Part shown: positions 52,117-59,790 of the stretch, in pieces
Layout: each line of letters starts with the position of its first letter
Numbering within the stretch: position 1 is the first letter of the stretch
Source: Paenibacillus arenosi
GTDB lineage: Bacteria; Bacillota; Bacilli; Paenibacillales; Paenibacillaceae
DNA length: 64,000 nucleotides
NCBI RefSeq assembly: GCF_014841135.1
Contig: NZ_JACYTN010000001.1
Location: 186,001-250,000, forward strand
Direction of reading: 5' to 3'
The notes under the pieces: model-generated
Databases searched by the model: none
Told to the model about the DNA's origin: nothing
Seen by the model: only the letters and a program-made list of their open reading frames with translations
Position numbers and translations under genes: made by a program

Positions 52117-53622
52117 TCACGGTAGCACGATAAAGGCTTCGCGGCCATCATACTTCACTGCTTGTACCTTAACTGTACCTTTCAAGTCATTTCGATCAAA
52201 TGTAAGGATGTCTCCGGTTCGTACATATTCGCCCGCATGCAGAGGAGTAATCAAATAGTCTCCTTTTTCATTTTCTTCACCAGAATACATTCTCAGCATC
52301 GCTCGCTTAGTCAGCTCCAGCTTTCCAGCACTTGTTGTGTAGTTGTTGGACATATCCATAATAACTGTGCCTTGCTCGTAACCCTTTAATGTAATAAACC
52401 CAGTTGTGCTAAATGAGCTACCTTTTACAGTCCGTGGAATCAATAGTATCGGTATCTGCTTGTCATCCAGTCCTTTTTTGAGCGGGTCCAGCGCAACGGC
52501 ACGTTTTGCATTTAAATTCGCAATGGTGGTCTCCAGCCCAGCTTGGATCTGTTCATCGAATGGCTGAGCTACTGGTGTAATGCGGTTCAGAAGTAGATCA
52601 ATAGGGGAGTTGCCCTTTGATGCTGACGTCTTCCAGTCTTTATTTAGGGCATCCAACAACAATGCTGACAAGCTTCCAATGATGTAGGATTCCGTATCAA
52701 AGGTAATAAATTCGTTTGTCTTAATATCTTTATACTGCTTGGATAAATAATGGCGTATTTGCTCCGTTGTAGCGCTTCCTTTAAATGCTCCGTACATGTC
52801 GGCCATCTTGTCGATATACATGGCTGTGCCTTCCGTAAGATCAAACTCTACACTTTGCTTGTATTCAGCCGAATTGTCCCGTTTATACTGCTCATTCCAA
52901 TAAGCAGCATGTCCGAGATGCTTGTCGGCTTGTTCTGGTTCTGAATAGGCTTTGTACAAGGCTTGGAATAGCATGGCTCGTTGGATTCGTGGCTTAGCGT
53001 CAGCTGGATAGACGGATGAACGAGAACGATAAGTAACGTTGTCTTTTAAATTCCAAGACGGTTGATCGTAAAAATGAAACATTTCATGTGTAGTTGTCAT
53101 AAAGCTTAATGGTGTACTTGTATAAGGTTCGAATCGATCTTGTAGTGGTGTATCCTTATCAACAAAAATAGCAGAGGCTTGCTTGCCGTTCCAGTCTAGT
53201 CTCTCATACTGGCCATCAAAATGAACATTGAGCGGTAATCGAGGATGAGATGGGTCGACTAGCTTATAGCCTTCTGTCGTAATTTCATACGTTTGCTCAC
53301 CATTGGTGAGGAGCATAACACGGGATTGAAATTGAAGACCTGGCCACAGTTTGTCCAAAGCTGGCCAAGCGTAGCGTGCTGCTTGATGCGATTGTTCTGC
53401 TTCATATTCAAGCAATTCAGCGGCTGTCGTTGGCTGTTTAGCAGTTAGCTTGTTCAGAGGTGAAGAAGTCACAACAGAGATGTTTGTAGACAAAGCTGCA
53501 GGCGACGCTGTAGGAGCCGTATACGCCGAACCAATTGATATCGGTATCATAGAAAATAATAAGCAAGCCGTTGTTAAGCCGCAAACAAAGCGTTTGTAAG
53601 GAGCTAGTGTGTTCATCTGCAT
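52117..53622 (-). CDS. Secreted HExxH metalloprotease-like protein
   Basis: A 501-aa exported protein I cannot assign to a named family. A signal peptide spans about 1-36 (FVCGLTTACLLFSMIPI). Residues 179-183 read HEMFH, preceded by TTT as in zincins, and 80 residues on there is an E-x-x-x-E stretch within FDLTEGTAMYI, so Glu264 could be the third zinc ligand as in gluzincins. The C-terminal 150 residues are beta-rich. GGGAGGG precedes the ATG. It is a single gene on the minus strand between the hydrolases and the polymerase cassette. A zinc peptidase role is inferred from the motif alone. Confidence 0.72.
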   Translation of the reverse strand: MQMNTLAPYKRFVCGLTTACLLFSMIPISIGSAYTAPTASPAALSTNISVVTSSPLNKLTAKQPTTAAELLEYEAEQSHQAARYAWPALDKLWPGLQFQSRVMLLTNGEQTYEITTEGYKLVDPSHPRLPLNVHFDGQYERLDWNGKQASAIFVDKDTPLQDRFEPYTSTPLSFMTTTHEMFHFYDQPSWNLKDNVTYRSRSSVYPADAKPRIQRAMLFQALYKAYSEPEQADKHLGHAAYWNEQYKRDNSAEYKQSVEFDLTEGTAMYIDKMADMYGAFKGSATTEQIRHYLSKQYKDIKTNEFITFDTESYIIGSLSALLLDALNKDWKTSASKGNSPIDLLLNRITPVAQPFDEQIQAGLETTIANLNAKRAVALDPLKKGLDDKQIPILLIPRTVKGSSFSTTGFITLKGYEQGTVIMDMSNNYTTSAGKLELTKRAMLRMYSGEENEKGDYLITPLHAGEYVRTGDILTFDRNDLKGTVKVQAVKYDGREAFIVLP

Positions 53623-53822
53623 AAGATTCCCTCCCAGTATTTAACTATTATCTCCTTTAGTATACTACAAGGCGAAAGCGTCTTGTGATCTATATTACTT
53701 AACATGAAAAATGGTACTGATCATTTTTACTTATTAGAGGTTGTTCAAAAGTCATCGTTTGAACACGCACTTATACGCCGTATATCGTCCGATAAAACAT
53801 TACCAGCAATTCACTAGCATAA

Positions 53823-53836
53823 AGAACACACGTTCG
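53823..53836 (+). promoter_or_regulatory. LexA (DinR) SOS box 1
   Basis: AGAACACACGTTCG matches the Bacillus LexA consensus CGAACNNNNGTTCG at 13 of 14 positions counting the four free ones. It lies just before a TATAAT (53840-53845), where a bound repressor would block transcription of the polymerase cassette. Confidence 0.75.
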
Positions 53837-53839
53837 GTG

Positions 53840-53845
53840 TATAAT
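53840..53845 (+). promoter_or_regulatory. Candidate -10 box of the translesion cassette
   Basis: A perfect TATAAT between the two LexA-type boxes, 42 bp before the first start codon. No strong -35 is seen at 16-18 bp; the hexamer there is GCATAA. Confidence 0.5.
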
Positions 53846-53858
53846 GCGAATATATAGA

Positions 53859-53871
53859 GAATATACGTTCG
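53859..53871 (+). promoter_or_regulatory. Degenerate LexA box 2
   Basis: GAATATACGTTCG has one mismatch (GAAT for GAAC) in the left half-site. It lies 23 bp after box 1, on the other side of the -10 box. Confidence 0.5.
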
Positions 53872-53886
53872 TATGTTGGAGATGAT

Positions 53887-54267
53887 ATGATGAGTGCTGC
53901 TACGAATCCAATGATTGAAACCGAAGAGGATATTCAGATGATTAAGGAGTATACCTTGTTTCCTATTTTACTGGATATGCTGGCAAGAGATATGGAAGAA
54001 CTGATGATGTACAAAAACAAAATTGTGTACCATCACGTTCTTGGCTATCTCAAAGAAGTTGAACATTCGATTTATCCTGAGCTGCGCAAGCTTAAGGCAA
54101 AGATGAGAGCGCGAAATATTACAATTTTGAATACGGAAATGAATGCATTAGGCATCGATATTGAATACAAAGTGCGAGGCTATATCCATCGCTTCACCAT
54201 GCTGCGCGGCTTAGTGAAAGCCGAGTTAATGACCATGTTGATGAACGTACAGGGGCGAGTAAGATGA
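53887..54267 (+). CDS. Polymerase cassette protein A, uncharacterised
   Basis: A 126-aa helical protein of no family I can name. From about residue 10 it resembles the second half of the protein encoded at 55535-56032: EEDIQMIKEYTLFPI against EELNMMKDFVLLPI, and IYPELRKLKAKMRARNI against IYEDLRKVKRTLMERDI. It lacks the YolD-like N-terminal segment of that protein. ATG at 53887, or 53890, which has better spacing from GGAG. Its stop overlaps the polymerase start as ATGA. It is the first gene behind the LexA boxes, so SOS induction is likely. Confidence 0.8.
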   Translation: MMSAATNPMIETEEDIQMIKEYTLFPILLDMLARDMEELMMYKNKIVYHHVLGYLKEVEHSIYPELRKLKAKMRARNITILNTEMNALGIDIEYKVRGYIHRFTMLRGLVKAELMTMLMNVQGRVR

Positions 54268-55538
54268 GCAAAGGCCGCGAACGCGAAAAGGTTATTTTTC
54301 TAGCGGACTGTCAAAGCTTCTATGCCAGTGTGGAAAAGGCGGAGCATCCCGGATACGAAAATAAGCCTGTTGCTGTAGCGGGATCGGTGGAACGTCGGTC
54401 GGGTATTATTTTAGCGGCATGTCCAATTGCCAAAAGCTTTGGCATAGGTACGGCAGATCGCCTCGGTGAGGCGTTAAATAAGTGCCCTGAACTTGTCGTG
54501 ATGCGTCCTCGCATGCAGCATTATATTGATGTTTCCTTAATGATTACGAAAATTTATGAGGAGTTTACCGATCTGGTTGAGGTATTTAGTATCGATGAGC
54601 AGTTTCTAGATGTTTCGGCGAGTCTGCATTTGTTCGGTGATCCGGTTGCGGTGGCGAAACAGATTCAGCATAAGGTGCTGAGCCAAACTGGCGTCAGAGT
54701 TAGAGTCGGGATCAGCTCGAATAAAATACTAGCTAAAATTGCGACAGATATATGGGCGAAAAAAAATAAAGAGGGCATCTTCACGCTACCGCCGACTGAA
54801 GTCGAGACGCTGCTGTGGCCTCAGCCTGTAAATAAAATGTTTGGCGTCGGCTCAAAGATGACGGCTCACTTTACCTTGCTTGGTATGCATACGATTGGAG
54901 ACATTGCGAAAACTCCACTGCCGCGTCTGAAAGAAAAATTCCGAGCCCGCTTCGGCAAGCAGTCTGACATTCAGGCGGAGGTCATGTGGCGAACCGCCAA
55001 CGGCTTGGATGACAGTCCGGTTACCCCGAGAACCTTCGATACGCCGCCGAAGTCAGTTGGCCATATGATGACCCTGCCTAGAGATTATATCGAGCCATGG
55101 GAAGTGGATACGATTTTGCTGGAGCTTACCGAAGAAGTGTGCCGTGACTGCCGACGCAAAGGGTATATGGGCGCGGTCGTTTCGGTGAGCTGCATGTGCA
55201 GCCCTTATGAAGCACCGACGGGATTTTCGCGGCAGATGAAAATGCCAGACCCTACGAATCATACGAATACGGTATTTGAAGCGGTGAAGACGCTCTTTTA
55301 TAAGTTTTGGAACCGTCTGCCTGTGCGCCGTATCGGGATAACGCTGAGCCAGCTAAAGGATGATGAAGAATATCAGCTCACCTTGTTCGAAGATCAAATA
55401 AAGGCGAGAGCGTTGGATAAGGTGACGGATCATATTAAAAATCGCTACGGAAGTGCAGCAATTGTAAGGGCTTCCTCGCTGACAAACGCGGGGCAAGCAG
55501 GGGATCGAGCATTGAAGATTGGAGGACATTATAAATGA
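54264..55538 (+). CDS. uvrX: Y-family translesion DNA polymerase, UvrX type
   Basis: An error-prone polymerase of 424 aa like B. subtilis UvrX/YqjW. The palm carries FLADCQSFYASVEKAEHP (about 13-30, catalytic Asp) and SIDEQFLDVS with the catalytic Asp-Glu (about 110-119). The little-finger region follows, and a canonical beta-clamp peptide QLTLF lies near residue 374. ATG overlaps the upstream stop by 4 bp, and the downstream gene starts in the same way. The SIDEQFLD form is nearer UvrX/UmuC than DinB. Operator context says it is under LexA. Confidence 0.94.
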   Translation: MSKGREREKVIFLADCQSFYASVEKAEHPGYENKPVAVAGSVERRSGIILAACPIAKSFGIGTADRLGEALNKCPELVVMRPRMQHYIDVSLMITKIYEEFTDLVEVFSIDEQFLDVSASLHLFGDPVAVAKQIQHKVLSQTGVRVRVGISSNKILAKIATDIWAKKNKEGIFTLPPTEVETLLWPQPVNKMFGVGSKMTAHFTLLGMHTIGDIAKTPLPRLKEKFRARFGKQSDIQAEVMWRTANGLDDSPVTPRTFDTPPKSVGHMMTLPRDYIEPWEVDTILLELTEEVCRDCRRKGYMGAVVSVSCMCSPYEAPTGFSRQMKMPDPTNHTNTVFEAVKTLFYKFWNRLPVRRIGITLSQLKDDEEYQLTLFEDQIKARALDKVTDHIKNRYGSAAIVRASSLTNAGQAGDRALKIGGHYK

Positions 55539-56032
55539 GTAAAAAGCTTGAACAGAACGGGCTGTGGGAGTCCAGTAGAATGATGCTGCCGCAGCATAAG
55601 GAGTCCGTCCAACGTAGACTCGGTCAAAAAGCTGCTGCACAATTGAGTCAGCCAACGACTGAAGAACTGAATATGATGAAGGATTTTGTGCTGCTGCCCA
55701 TTATGCACTCGATTATTATGAGAAGAGCGCTTGAAATGGAGCGATCCTCGGAGACGTTACGGGCGCTTTATACGAAGGTAGCGAAGCTGCTAGCTAGAGC
55801 GATATATGAGGATTTACGGAAAGTGAAGCGGACCTTGATGGAAAGAGATATTCGTGTGGTGGAAGAGGAGAAAGACGAGCAGATGGTGCGTTATCGGTAT
55901 GTTTGTCGTCAGTATGAAGACAGCTTTGTGATTACGAGGGACTATATGCGTGCTGAAGCAAGCAAAAGGATTGGGCGCTATGCGGAGGCGCTTGTGAGTA
56001 GTCTGTATAAAAATAATAAGGTGAATAGTTAG
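55535..56032 (+). CDS. YolD-like protein with cassette A-like domain
   Basis: A 165-aa protein whose first 45 residues carry the YolD signature (NGLWESSRMMLPQHKESV), known beside Y-family polymerases in Bacillales. The following 110 residues are homologous to the protein encoded at 53887-54267. The C-terminal part is basic and predicted helical, with no catalytic motif. YolD-like proteins are thought to work with UvrX-type polymerases in a UmuD-like way; that is literature on the family and not proven here. Its ATG overlaps the polymerase stop by 4 bp. Confidence 0.82.
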   Translation: MSKKLEQNGLWESSRMMLPQHKESVQRRLGQKAAAQLSQPTTEELNMMKDFVLLPIMHSIIMRRALEMERSSETLRALYTKVAKLLARAIYEDLRKVKRTLMERDIRVVEEEKDEQMVRYRYVCRQYEDSFVITRDYMRAEASKRIGRYAEALVSSLYKNNKVNS

Positions 56033-56202
56033 ATAGATAGCTACATCACGGATAGCATGATGTAAATTTCTATTGCATACGTTAAAAACAGAGTATCATT
56101 TGATCTTTGTGCAAATTCACCACCTCTAATTCAGAATGAGTGATTGCATAAATTCATGTCTAGCCTAGCGACAGCTGTCATGAGGTCTGGAGGGGAGTTA
56201 GC

Positions 56203-56946
56203 TTGAAAGGTGTAATTTTGGCAGGGGGATTAGGAACACGGCTCTTTCCACTTACAAAAGTAACCAACAAACATCTACTTCCCGTTGGAAAATATCCAAT
56301 GATATACCATGCGATCTATAGGTTGAAACAGGCTCAAGTGAATAACATACTCATTGTTTCAGGCAGAGAACATGTTGGAGATATTGTAAACTTGTTAGGC
56401 AGCGGCAGTGAATTAGGACTCAACCTAACTTACAAAGTACAAGATGAAGCAGGAGGTATTGCACAGGCCCTAGCATTAGCAGAGCATTTTGTTGGCAATG
56501 ATCGCGTTATTGTTTTATTAGGGGATAATGTTTTTGACGGTGATATTAGTTCTTATATTAAAAGATTTCAGGAACAAGATAAAGGGGCTAAAATTCTGCT
56601 TCATGAAGTTACTGATCCCCAACGTTATGGGGTAGCAGAGCTGCAAGGAGAGCGTATAGTAGCAATTGAGGAGAAGCCGTTACAACCTAAGAGCCAATAT
56701 GCTGTAACAGGTATATATATGTTTGATTCCAACGTATTTGATATTATCAAGACTTTAAAGCCTTCCAGTCGAGGGGAGTTAGAAATAACGGATGTAAACA
56801 ATGCCTATATTGAAAAAGAAAAGATGACTTATGATATTTTGCGTGGTTGGTGGACAGATGCGGGAACGCATCACTCATTAGCACGTGCAAATGAATTAGC
56901 CCAATTTATTTCTTTAGGGGTGTTGTTTGGAGATGCAAAGCTATAG
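56203..56946 (+). CDS. spsI: Glucose-1-phosphate thymidylyltransferase, SpsI-like
   Basis: Short-form RmlA-type nucleotidyltransferase, 247 aa, that makes dTDP-glucose from glucose 1-phosphate and dTTP. It matches B. subtilis SpsI, of the spore coat polysaccharide operon, in length and along most of its sequence: GVILAGGLGTRLFPLTKVTN, NKHLLPVGKYPMIYHA, GDNVF, RYGVAEL, VTGIYMFD and GWWTDAGTH. Start is TTG at 56203 with GGAGGGG. No other rhamnose or sps genes lie near, so it is an orphan here. A terminator follows. The substrate is inferred from the family. Confidence 0.88.
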   Translation: MKGVILAGGLGTRLFPLTKVTNKHLLPVGKYPMIYHAIYRLKQAQVNNILIVSGREHVGDIVNLLGSGSELGLNLTYKVQDEAGGIAQALALAEHFVGNDRVIVLLGDNVFDGDISSYIKRFQEQDKGAKILLHEVTDPQRYGVAELQGERIVAIEEKPLQPKSQYAVTGIYMFDSNVFDIIKTLKPSSRGELEITDVNNAYIEKEKMTYDILRGWWTDAGTHHSLARANELAQFISLGVLFGDAKL

Positions 56947-57002
56947 GTAAAGGGATGTAGCAATGAATTTCGTATATCTAGCTTTAGTTGTTTCTTATTG
57001 TT

Positions 57003-57040
57003 AAGACCCGGTGGTCTGTCAGGATCATCGGGTCTTTTTT
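57003..57040 (+). terminator. Terminator after spsI
   Basis: AAGACCCG pairs with CGGGTCTT around an extended inner helix with GT pairs, then TTTT. It ends the spsI transcript. The remaining 180 bp before the DUF1877 gene shows nothing else. Confidence 0.85.
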
Positions 57041-57222
57041 ATGGGGCGCTTACATGCTTGGTATCGCTGACTTTATGTCTGTGACGTTCTGCACTACCCT
57101 AAGAGCGCGCAAGAAGTCTTGAGGGTAATGGGCACAACGTTCCTTGAAATTCACAATTCCTAAATGTTACATTTTTGATAGAGTAGTAAGTCACTATTAA
57201 AAATGGAGAGAAGGCTGATAAC

Positions 57223-57711
57223 ATGGGAATGCGCGGATATTACTTTACTATGGATGATAACTTAGTGCAGCAAGTCGCAGCGGGCGACATTGCATTGAAG
57301 AGTTTGAAAATAGACGATTATCCTGGACTTGGCATTGATAGATCTTGGGAGGCGATTCACTACTTGCTGTGTGGAGATATTTCCGATGGAAAGCCGCCTC
57401 TTGGCTATGTTGTCCCGCTGACGTCAGACAAAGGCATTGATTTTGGCTCATTCGGGGCGTTTTCCTTACGCGCCGAACAAGTTGCAGAAGCGTTTCAGGC
57501 TATGTCTGAGCTGGATGAAGCGCAGCTTCGCTTGCGGTATGATTTCCCGACCATGCTTAAGGAGGAGGTATATCCTCTTGAACCCGGCTTTGTTTCAGAC
57601 GAGGATGAGGACGAGTTCTTTGCCTACATCCTTCAGCATGTTAACGAAATCCAGCGTTTCTACAGCCAAGCTGCAGCCGAGGGCAAAGGTCTTATCTTCT
57701 ATATTTACTGA
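57223..57711 (+). CDS. YfbM family protein (DUF1877)
   Basis: A 162-aa acidic protein of DUF1877 (E. coli YfbM). It starts GMRGYYFTMDD, with the conserved IDRSWEAIHYLLCGD and VVPLTSDKG segments; family function is unknown. GAGAGAAGG sits before the ATG. It is a single gene followed by a strong hairpin. Confidence 0.87.
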   Translation: MGMRGYYFTMDDNLVQQVAAGDIALKSLKIDDYPGLGIDRSWEAIHYLLCGDISDGKPPLGYVVPLTSDKGIDFGSFGAFSLRAEQVAEAFQAMSELDEAQLRLRYDFPTMLKEEVYPLEPGFVSDEDEDEFFAYILQHVNEIQRFYSQAAAEGKGLIFYIY

Positions 57712-57777
57712 TAGGTGCTTGTATCAAGTCTATATCAGACTGGTAAGGAAGCGCGTTAACAACATATGCGGTGAAAA

Positions 57778-57820
57778 GGGGTATCTTCAAAGTCGTGGGA
57801 AGTGACTTTTGAGATACCCC
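57778..57820. terminator. Hairpin between DUF1877 gene and VOC gene
   Basis: GGGGTATCT pairs with AGATACCCC, with AAAGTC/GACTTT continuing the stem inside. It lies between convergent genes and can serve both. The T tail is short. Confidence 0.7.
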
Positions 57821-57923
57821 TGTCGTATGTAAGAGAGCTGTTCATTTTTGTTTATAAAATGAAGCCTGTTTTGTGAAAATGTCGCTATTAAATAGATGTG
57901 AAGTACGTTGGTGTAGAGCGACT

Positions 57924-58313
57924 TTATGGCGCTACTAACTCGACCTTTATCCGGTCGGGGTCTTCGAAAAATAGAGCATAATAATCTTCTCCGCCCGCGA
58001 AAGGATGCTTCTCCTTGTAAAGGACGTCCATTCCCTTGGAACGAACTTTTTCCGTCAACTCATCCACTTGTTCTCGCGAATTCGCATGGAATGCCAAATG
58101 GTTCAGTCCTACTCGGCAACGATTGTAAGGCACGTCCAAATGTTTTTCTTTTGCTTGAACAAACACAAGGTAAGTGTCTCCTAACTTCCAACTACGACCT
58201 TCTTCCCATTGCTGATAGGGCGTATAACCAAGCTCTGATAGAAACCAACCCCAGAACTCAGCCGAGCGCTTAAGGTCGGATACGTAAATCTCGATATGAT
58301 GTAGTAATCCCAC
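57924..58313 (-). CDS. VOC family protein (glyoxalase/dioxygenase fold)
   Basis: A 129-aa single VOC-domain protein, too short for a two-domain extradiol dioxygenase. It begins LLHHIEIYVSDLKRSAEFW, with candidate metal ligands His (first strand), His in LNHLAFHA, and Glu in the C-terminal KVELV. The start is GTG at 58313, five bases after GGGGAGGAG; the longer frame is not used because the site is so strong. It lies 16 bp downstream of the HxlR gene, so they share a transcript. Substrate unknown. Confidence 0.85.
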   Translation of the reverse strand: MGLLHHIEIYVSDLKRSAEFWGWFLSELGYTPYQQWEEGRSWKLGDTYLVFVQAKEKHLDVPYNRCRVGLNHLAFHANSREQVDELTEKVRSKGMDVLYKEKHPFAGGEDYYALFFEDPDRIKVELVAP

Positions 58314-58329
58314 ACTAACTCCTCCCCAA

Positions 58330-58689
58330 TTAAAGCTCTTCATTACCATTTCGTACGGTAACTTCACCGTTTGGATACCTGAACTTGATATAATCGCCGC
58401 CCCAATCACACAGCACTTTCAATACCTCTTTCAATGACTGCCCATATTCAGTAAGGGTATATTCCACTTTTGGAGGCACTTGATTGTACACTTTTCGCAC
58501 GACCAGACCATCTTGTTCAAGCTCTTTTAATTGTTCGGTCAGCATTTTTTGAGTAATGCCGGTTACCAAGCGTTTTAATTCCCCAGTCCGTGTAGGGCCC
58601 CTCGTTAAATGATACAAAATATGAGCTTTCCACTTTCCTCCGATAACTTCTAGAACCACTTCGATTCTATTGTTGTATTGCTTCTGCAT
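58330..58689 (-). CDS. HxlR family transcriptional regulator
   Basis: A 119-aa winged helix-turn-helix protein of the HxlR/YodB family. The helix-turn-helix core is GGKWKAHILYHLTRG and ITQKMLTEQLKELEQDGLV, with a beta wing ending VPPKVEYTLTEYG. The N-terminal cysteine used by YodB to sense quinones is absent (starts QKQYNNRIEVVLEV); the only Cys is near residue 93. AAGGAG precedes the ATG. It is divergent from a nitroreductase gene, a layout known for YodB-yodC. It probably represses that gene and itself. Confidence 0.92.
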   Translation of the reverse strand: MQKQYNNRIEVVLEVIGGKWKAHILYHLTRGPTRTGELKRLVTGITQKMLTEQLKELEQDGLVVRKVYNQVPPKVEYTLTEYGQSLKEVLKVLCDWGGDYIKFRYPNGEVTVRNGNEEL

Positions 58690-58713
58690 ACGTAACTCCT
58701 TTGGGTTTTTCTA

Positions 58714-58733
58714 TAGGTACTTTTTCGTGCCTA
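58714..58733. promoter_or_regulatory. Candidate HxlR operator 1
   Basis: TAGGTAC-TTTTTC-GTGCCTA, two 7-bp arms matching at 6 of 7 positions. It lies 25 bp upstream of the HxlR start codon. Within it, ACTTTTTCGTG is repeated as its exact complement at 58756-58766. Confidence 0.5.
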
Positions 58734-58755
58734 TGTTACGAAGTCGTGTCTATAT

Positions 58756-58776
58756 CACGAAAAAGTGCGTACTTTT
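58756..58776. promoter_or_regulatory. Candidate HxlR operator 2
   Basis: CACGAAAAAGT (58756-58766) is the complement of 58719-58729, and AAAAGT-GCGT-ACTTTT (58761-58776) is a 6-bp-arm palindrome. It lies between the divergent HxlR and nitroreductase genes, so a dimeric repressor could hold both sites. Confidence 0.45.
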
Positions 58777-58924
58777 CAATACGTTCGCTATGTATCATAA
58801 TAGGTTTTGTTAGCAGCTGATGTTAAGTAAGTAGAGAATAAAAAATCACCTTATACCGTCGTTAACATCGCGCTCATAACTAATTTTATTATTATACAAA
58901 AAATATTTTGGAGGTTATACAAAT

Positions 58925-59572
58925 ATGAATACAGCTAACCGTAATGCAAACTTTTATGATGTGATTCGCGACCGTCGTTCGGTTCGTGTCTACGACCCTT
59001 CTTATACAATTTCTAATGAAGAAATTAAAGAACTTCTTGGCGAAGCGATGCTTGCTCCGAGCGGTACGAACCTAAATCCTTGGCGCTTTATGGTTTTCAC
59101 AGACCCTGAATTGAAACAAAAGCTGCTTCCAATGGCACTAGGGCAAAAGCAAGTAGCTGATGCATCCGCAGTCATTCTCGTATTGGGCGATATGGACGCT
59201 TATACAGTTGAGAACGCAGATAAAATCAACCAAAGAGCAGTAGATGCTGGTTACATGACCGAACAAATTAAAGAAACGATTAACAAAAGTGTGCAAGGCT
59301 ACTACGATCACGTAAGTGAACAAACGAAAAAAGAATGGCAAATGCTTGACGGTGGTCTTCTCGCGATGCAATTGATGCTTGCGGCGAAAGCAAGAGGCTA
59401 CGACACCGTGCCAATGCTTGGCTACAACACAGAAGAATTCCGCAAAGAATTCAACGTTCCAGATAACTTGGTCAACGTTCTTATGATTACGCTTGGTAAA
59501 GCAGCACAACCAGGATTCCCAACGGTACGATTGGGTGTTGATGAAGTAACAACTTGGAACGGAAACATCTAA
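58925..59572 (+). CDS. Nitroreductase family oxidoreductase
   Basis: A 215-aa FMN-dependent NAD(P)H oxidoreductase. It starts FYDVIRDRRSVRVYDPSY, with FMN contacts in RDRRSVR, APSGTNLNPW and the C-terminal MLGYN/LGKAAQPGFP. It resembles YodC/MhqN, which reduce quinones and nitroaromatics under YodB control. GGAGG precedes the ATG. It is transcribed away from the HxlR gene. Confidence 0.92.
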   Translation: MNTANRNANFYDVIRDRRSVRVYDPSYTISNEEIKELLGEAMLAPSGTNLNPWRFMVFTDPELKQKLLPMALGQKQVADASAVILVLGDMDAYTVENADKINQRAVDAGYMTEQIKETINKSVQGYYDHVSEQTKKEWQMLDGGLLAMQLMLAAKARGYDTVPMLGYNTEEFRKEFNVPDNLVNVLMITLGKAAQPGFPTVRLGVDEVTTWNGNI

Positions 59573-59790
59573 TCTTCATTTTATTATAAAGCATTCTTCT
59601 TAGATGGGAACCGCCCAATCATCTGGGCTTACGATAGGGGTTAGAGGTAGGGGGTTCCCCTAGAGGATGTTGGAGTTACAGGTGCACTACCATCATTTCG
59701 TTATGATTGGTAGCACGTTAGGTACGTATTTTTATTTCAGCTAATTACGGATATTATGTATCCACATTAACAACGAAAGAAGGTCATATT

